Shown one piece after another: positions 60,378 through 64,000 of a DNA stretch of 64,000 nt (its first letter is position 1; every line of letters starts with the position of its first letter). The position numbers were made by a program, and so were the translations under genes. This DNA comes from Synergistaceae bacterium UBA5560 (GTDB lineage Bacteria > Synergistota > Synergistia > Synergistales > Aminiphilaceae), in the NCBI GenBank assembly GCA_002425685.1, contig DIMS01000114.1:19885-83884 (forward strand). The letters run 5' to 3'. A model generated the notes under the pieces. That model made no database searches and was not told the origin of the DNA. It saw nothing but the letters and a program-made list of their open reading frames with translations.

Positions 60378-61490
60378 ATGTACAGGATGTTGGGAAACAG
60401 GCTTCGGGTTGTCGGAACGGGACTATGCGCCCTGTTCCTCGTGTGCTTTCTCATGTCGCCCGGAGATGGGGCGCAAACGGTCGTCACGGACCAGGCCGGA
60501 AGAGAGGTCGTGATCGAAGGCCCGGTCAAGCGCATCGTCACCATTCCCATTCCGGCCGCCAGCATGGTGCTCGCCATCGACGGCTCTTCGGAACGGCTGG
60601 TTGGAATGAATCCACTCTCGAAGACGGCCATCGAGGGGGAAATCCTTTCCGAATTCTTCCCCGAGGCGCTGCGGATCCGCAGCGATATCGTCCAGGGAGA
60701 GGGGTTCCAGCCTAACGTGGAGTCGCTCATGAGCCTCGCGCCGGACATCGTCTTCCAGTGGGGGAACTTCGGCGACAATCTCTACATCCCCCTGCTGGAT
60801 GCGGGGATGAAGGTCGCGCTCTTCAAGTACGGCACCCAGGAATACCTCGAGGGATGGATCGAGACGTTCGGCGCCATCCTCGGAAAGCAGGAGAAGGCTG
60901 CCACGATTCTCGACTGGCACAGGAAAACCCGCGAACAGCTCACCCGGAGAAGCGAGGCCATCCCCGATTCCGAAAAACCACGGACGCTTTATTTCCTCCG
61001 TTTTCTCGCCAACTATCAGGTCGCCGGAAAGAACACGCACAACGACGTCTCGATCGTCCTCTCGGGAGGCAAAAACGTCGCCGCGGAAGAGATCGACGGA
61101 TTCGCCGCCGTGAACGAGGAACAGATTCTGCTGTGGGATCCGGAGGTCATTCTGCTCAACGGTTTCGAGCGGGATCTCACCCCCGAGCATGTCTACGCCA
61201 ACGAGCGGCTCAAGGGAGTCTCCGCGGTAAAGAACCGCCGCGTCTACAAGCTCCCCCTCGGGGGGTACCGCTGGGATCCCCCCAACCAGGAGACGCCCCT
61301 CATGTGGATGTGGATGTCCTCCGTTCTCCATCCCGGGCGGGACAGGTTCGACCTTCCCGGAGAAATGGAAAAAGCCTACACCCTCCTCTACGGAAAAACC
61401 CTCTCCCGGGCGCAGTACGAGCATATTCTCGGGATGGAGAGAAACCGGGGAAGCGCGCACTACGAAGCTCTCTTCGGAAGGGCGCAGTAG
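60378..61490 (+). CDS. ABC transporter substrate-binding protein (FecB/BtuF superfamily)
   Basis: The 370-residue protein has a signal peptide (hydrophobic about 9-27) with a Cys in the hydrophobic core but no clear lipobox. The binding fold starts VVTDQAGREVVIEGPVKRIV, and the C-terminal GGYRWDPPNQETPLMWMW block occurs in oxyanion- or metal-complex binders of this group. GGAG precedes ATG 60378. It leads an operon with permease, ATPase and an unknown gene. The ligand may be a metal complex, corrinoid or oxyanion; the operator argues for a repressor and not a riboswitch. Confidence 0.88.
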   Translation: MYRMLGNRLRVVGTGLCALFLVCFLMSPGDGAQTVVTDQAGREVVIEGPVKRIVTIPIPAASMVLAIDGSSERLVGMNPLSKTAIEGEILSEFFPEALRIRSDIVQGEGFQPNVESLMSLAPDIVFQWGNFGDNLYIPLLDAGMKVALFKYGTQEYLEGWIETFGAILGKQEKAATILDWHRKTREQLTRRSEAIPDSEKPRTLYFLRFLANYQVAGKNTHNDVSIVLSGGKNVAAEEIDGFAAVNEEQILLWDPEVILLNGFERDLTPEHVYANERLKGVSAVKNRRVYKLPLGGYRWDPPNQETPLMWMWMSSVLHPGRDRFDLPGEMEKAYTLLYGKTLSRAQYEHILGMERNRGSAHYEALFGRAQ

Positions 61491-61496
61491 GGCATC

Positions 61497-62531
61497 GTGA
61501 CCGAACGACACCGCGCCGTCCCCTTCTCCCTTCTCGCAGGAGTGCTTCTTGCCCTGACGGCGGCAGTTGCCCTGTTCTCCCTGGCGATCGGGCGTTTTCC
61601 CGTTCCCGTGGAGCGTGTTGCCCGAATCCTGCTCTCGGCGCTTTTTTCCACCGAGGCCTCCTGGCCCCCCCAGGAAACCTCGGTGGTCCTCCTCATCCGC
61701 CTCCCCCGCGTTCTGGGTTCCCTGCTCGCCGGAGGAGGGCTGGCGCTCGCCGGAGCGGCTCTTCAGGGCGTCTTCCGCAATCCCCTGGTGGGACCGCAGA
61801 TCATCGGCGTTTCCTCCGGGGCGGGGTTCGGCGGCGCGGTGGCGATTCTGTTCTTCGACGGCCTGTTCGCGGTGATTCCCCTCGCCTTTGTCTTCGGCCT
61901 TCTGGCGATGGTCGCCGTCTGGAGCCTCGGCTCGGGCGAACGGGAGGAATCCCTTCTTTCGCTCGTGCTCGGCGGCGTGGTCATCAGCGCGTTCTTCACG
62001 GCGCTCACCTCTCTCGGCCAGTATGTGGCCGATCCCTACAACAAGCTCCCCGCAATCGTCATGTGGCTCATGGGCAGCTTTGCGTCGTCGTCGTGGGAAA
62101 GGCTGCTCTTCGCCGCTCCGGTGATCTGCTGTGCAGGAACGCTGCTGCACCTGATCAGGTTCAGGATCAACGTCCTCTCGTTGGGACAGGAGGAGGCGGA
62201 GTCCCTCGGCATGAACGTCCGCCGCAACAGGTGGCTTGTCCTCGCCTGCACGACGCTGATCACTGCGGCAACCGTGGCACTGGCGGGGATCGTGGGATGG
62301 GTCGGGCTTGTCGTCCCGCATATGGCGCGCATGCTGGTGGGGTCCGACCACAGGAAACTGCTCCCCGTGTCGGCACTTCTCGGCGCGTCGTATCTCATCC
62401 TTATGGACGACATCGCCAGAGGCCTGACCGCGGCGGAGATTCCGATCGGGATATTGACGGCGCTCGCGGGAGCCCCGCTTTTCGCGTTCCTGCTCAAGAA
62501 ACGCCAGAGAAAAGGAGGTGCATGGATGTGA
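61497..62531 (+). CDS. ABC transporter permease (FecCD family)
   Basis: The 344-residue permease begins with GTG six nt after the binding-protein stop. It has about ten helices and the FecCD blocks IRLPRVLGSLLAGGGLALAGA, GVFRNPLVGPQIIGVSSGAGFG and GLVVPHMARMLVGSDHRKLLP. Its 3' end overlaps the ATPase start by 10 nt. Confidence 0.92.
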   Translation: MTERHRAVPFSLLAGVLLALTAAVALFSLAIGRFPVPVERVARILLSALFSTEASWPPQETSVVLLIRLPRVLGSLLAGGGLALAGAALQGVFRNPLVGPQIIGVSSGAGFGGAVAILFFDGLFAVIPLAFVFGLLAMVAVWSLGSGEREESLLSLVLGGVVISAFFTALTSLGQYVADPYNKLPAIVMWLMGSFASSSWERLLFAAPVICCAGTLLHLIRFRINVLSLGQEEAESLGMNVRRNRWLVLACTTLITAATVALAGIVGWVGLVVPHMARMLVGSDHRKLLPVSALLGASYLILMDDIARGLTAAEIPIGILTALAGAPLFAFLLKKRQRKGGAWM

Positions 62532-63268
62532 TCACCATGAAAAAAGGAGGATTCCGGTACAGCCGAGAAAACTGGATATTCCGCAACCTCTCCCTCTCCG
62601 TCGGCGAAGGGGAGATCCTCTCCATCCTGGGGCCGAACGGCAAGGGGAAGACGACGCTTCTGAAAACGATCCAGGGTGTGCTCCCGCTCTCCGAGGGCAG
62701 CATGCTGCGGGGCGGAAGCGTCGGATACGTGCCCCAGATCGCGGCGGTCTCCTTCGGGTACACCGTTCTCGATATGGTGGTGATGGGGCGGAGTCGTCAT
62801 ATCGGCCTGTTCAGCTCCCCCGGAAAACATGATTTCTCCGCCTGCCGAGCCTGCCTCGAACGCCTGGGGCTGGAGACGCTCGCCGAGCGCCCTTTCCGCA
62901 CCCTGAGCGGAGGAGAGCGCCAGATGGTCCTCATCGCCCGTGCCCTGGCGTCGGAATGCCGCTGCCTGGTCCTCGACGAGCCGGCGTCCGCCCTGGATTT
63001 CAGGAACCAGAACACCATGCTGCGCACGCTGCAGTCTCTCCGGGACGAGGGCATGACGGTGATCATGAGCACACACGTACCCCATCATGCGAATGTGATC
63101 TCCGACAGGGCGCTGCTTCTGTTCTCTCCCGAGGAGCACCTCTTCGGCGACTGCGAGGATGTCCTCGTGGACGAAAACCTCCGGCGACTGTACGGAGCCG
63201 ATGTCCGGAGGATCTCCTTCTCCTCCGGCGGCAGAGGGTATTCTGCGGTCGTGCCGCTGTTCTCATAA
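62522..63268 (+). CDS. ABC transporter ATP-binding protein (FecE/BtuD family)
   Basis: The 248-residue ATPase has Walker A GPNGKGKTT (37-45), the signature LSGGERQMVLIARAL, Walker B CLVLDEPASALD and switch His in MSTHVPHH. AAAGGAGGTG precedes ATG 62522; an ATG five codons later is an alternative. The long frame running in from upstream is antisense/out-of-frame readthrough and is not part of the gene. Confidence 0.9.
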   Translation: MDVITMKKGGFRYSRENWIFRNLSLSVGEGEILSILGPNGKGKTTLLKTIQGVLPLSEGSMLRGGSVGYVPQIAAVSFGYTVLDMVVMGRSRHIGLFSSPGKHDFSACRACLERLGLETLAERPFRTLSGGERQMVLIARALASECRCLVLDEPASALDFRNQNTMLRTLQSLRDEGMTVIMSTHVPHHANVISDRALLLFSPEEHLFGDCEDVLVDENLRRLYGADVRRISFSSGGRGYSAVVPLFS

Positions 63269-63308
63269 GTGCCCCCGAATACGTGTTCGAAAAAGGAGAT
63301 GCGAATCC

Positions 63309-63983
63309 ATGCTGATCGAAAGAAAAGCGCTGCAAACACTGCTCTACACGATGCTGACCTGCCCGTGCCCCGTCGGGGAGGAGCATGAGCGCGCCCTCGT
63401 CGACGCATTCCTGTCGTCGGACGCGGATTCCCTGGACTACGACGTTTTTCTCTCCATCGCCGACCGAAACCCCGTTCCCACCCCCCTGCATCTTTTCCTG
63501 CGGTTCCTCGCCGACGGGAGAGACATTCCCTTCGCGAGCGACATCGTCTTTTCCGATGTCCTGCGCTATTTCGGAGGACACTATCATTGGGAGCGTTCGA
63601 TTCAATCCTTCAACCCGCTGACGATGCGGGACTCCGCCTCCTACCTGATCGGACACATGTTCCTTCCGGTCGCGGTCGTCTCCGGAAGCGAAGGACGGCA
63701 GGCCCTCTGGAAATCGGACGAGGCCTCCGTCCTGTTCACGGAGACGCTTGCCTTCCCGGGAGTTCCCCTCGCGGAGGACGGTCTTTTCGCCCTGCACCTC
63801 GGAGGTCTCGTCGCCCGGCTCTCAGTGGCCGAGGCCGAGATGCTGCAACAACACGCCCTTCTGCTGAAGGACATGGTCCGCCTCGCCCGGGAGACGCCTG
63901 AAATAGACTGCTCGCGGTTCTATTTCGGCAGAGACCACCGGGAGGCGACACTCTTCCGCCTCGAACGCAACGGCGTTCTGTAA
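63309..63983 (+). CDS. Uncharacterised 224-residue protein, last gene of the ABC operon
   Basis: I do not recognise this protein. It is soluble, mostly helical and acidic, with no signal peptide or membrane helix. A CPCP motif lies near residue 18, and several His/Tyr cluster in the middle (FGGHYHWERS, GHMFLPV). The size and helical pattern recall TorD-type chaperones, but I do not find their conserved motif, so I do not name it that. GGAG lies upstream, and it follows the ATPase after 40 nt in the same direction. A cytoplasmic role in handling the imported ligand is possible. Confidence 0.7.
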   Translation: MLIERKALQTLLYTMLTCPCPVGEEHERALVDAFLSSDADSLDYDVFLSIADRNPVPTPLHLFLRFLADGRDIPFASDIVFSDVLRYFGGHYHWERSIQSFNPLTMRDSASYLIGHMFLPVAVVSGSEGRQALWKSDEASVLFTETLAFPGVPLAEDGLFALHLGGLVARLSVAEAEMLQQHALLLKDMVRLARETPEIDCSRFYFGRDHREATLFRLERNGVL

Positions 63984-64000
63984 CTCCTGCAAGAGACGGG

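Noticed and set aside
63309..63983. Naming the last gene a TorD-type chaperone
   Set aside because: Only size and helical content agree; the conserved TorD motif is not visible and no molybdoenzyme gene is near.

Overview
The window looks like chromosomal DNA of an anaerobic, diderm, amino-acid-fermenting bacterium of the phylum Synergistota. The GC content is high throughout. The gene set is typical of the group: TRAP, NhaC, NSS and Opp/Dpp transporters, split glycine decarboxylase GcvPA/GcvPB and an amino-acid dehydrogenase. One secreted protein ends in a Gly/Cys + hydrophobic + Arg tail resembling the Synergist-CTERM sorting signal. TonB/ExbBD, a TonB-dependent receptor and TolC show that an outer membrane is present. 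I see no tRNA, rRNA, CRISPR array, insertion sequence or phage gene.

Region 1 (1-15.9 kb) is a catabolic locus arranged around a divergent promoter region at 3970-4299. Leftward run a FadR-type regulator, an amidohydrolase and TRAP subunits dctQ and dctM (cut by the window edge). Rightward run an SDR oxidoreductase, gcvPA, gcvPB, an NAD-kinase-like (AcoX/COG3199) protein, two NhaC antiporters, a paralogous amidohydrolase, a second SDR, a terminator and a second GntR/FCD regulator. A 36-bp perfect palindrome lies just downstream of the likely rightward promoter. I infer uptake, amide hydrolysis, glycine decarboxylation and oxidation of a hydroxy product, with an unknown substrate.

Region 2 (15.9-31.6 kb) holds sbcCD, an ABC-F ATPase, a gene-poor kilobase, a DUF2087-type regulator, and a complete peptide ABC operon (SBP, two permeases, two ATPases). 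The last gene of that operon is a serine hydrolase of the class A beta-lactamase fold with no signal peptide.

Region 3 (31.6-48 kb) holds an amino-acid dehydrogenase + NSS symporter operon, an imperfect 60-bp tandem repeat, a CpxRA-like two-component system, an unknown small protein, and fliD behind a terminator-like hairpin. A second CpxRA-like system follows, divergent from tolC-macA-macB, with three 10-bp direct repeats between them. A B3/B4-domain protein follows.

Region 4 (48-64 kb) is about metals and cofactors. It has an MbfA-like ferritin/VIT1 iron exporter and exbB-exbD-tonB. Convergent to these is a five-gene operon led by a cobalamin riboswitch: a Synergist-CTERM surface protein, then BtuB-, BtuF-, BtuC- and BtuD-like proteins. 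After a cupin and a third FadR-type regulator comes a second FecCD-family ABC uptake operon with a clear operator-like dyad at its promoter and an unrecognised fourth gene. The riboswitch operon with its leading surface protein, which may play the part that BtuG plays in Bacteroides, is the strongest candidate for something undescribed.
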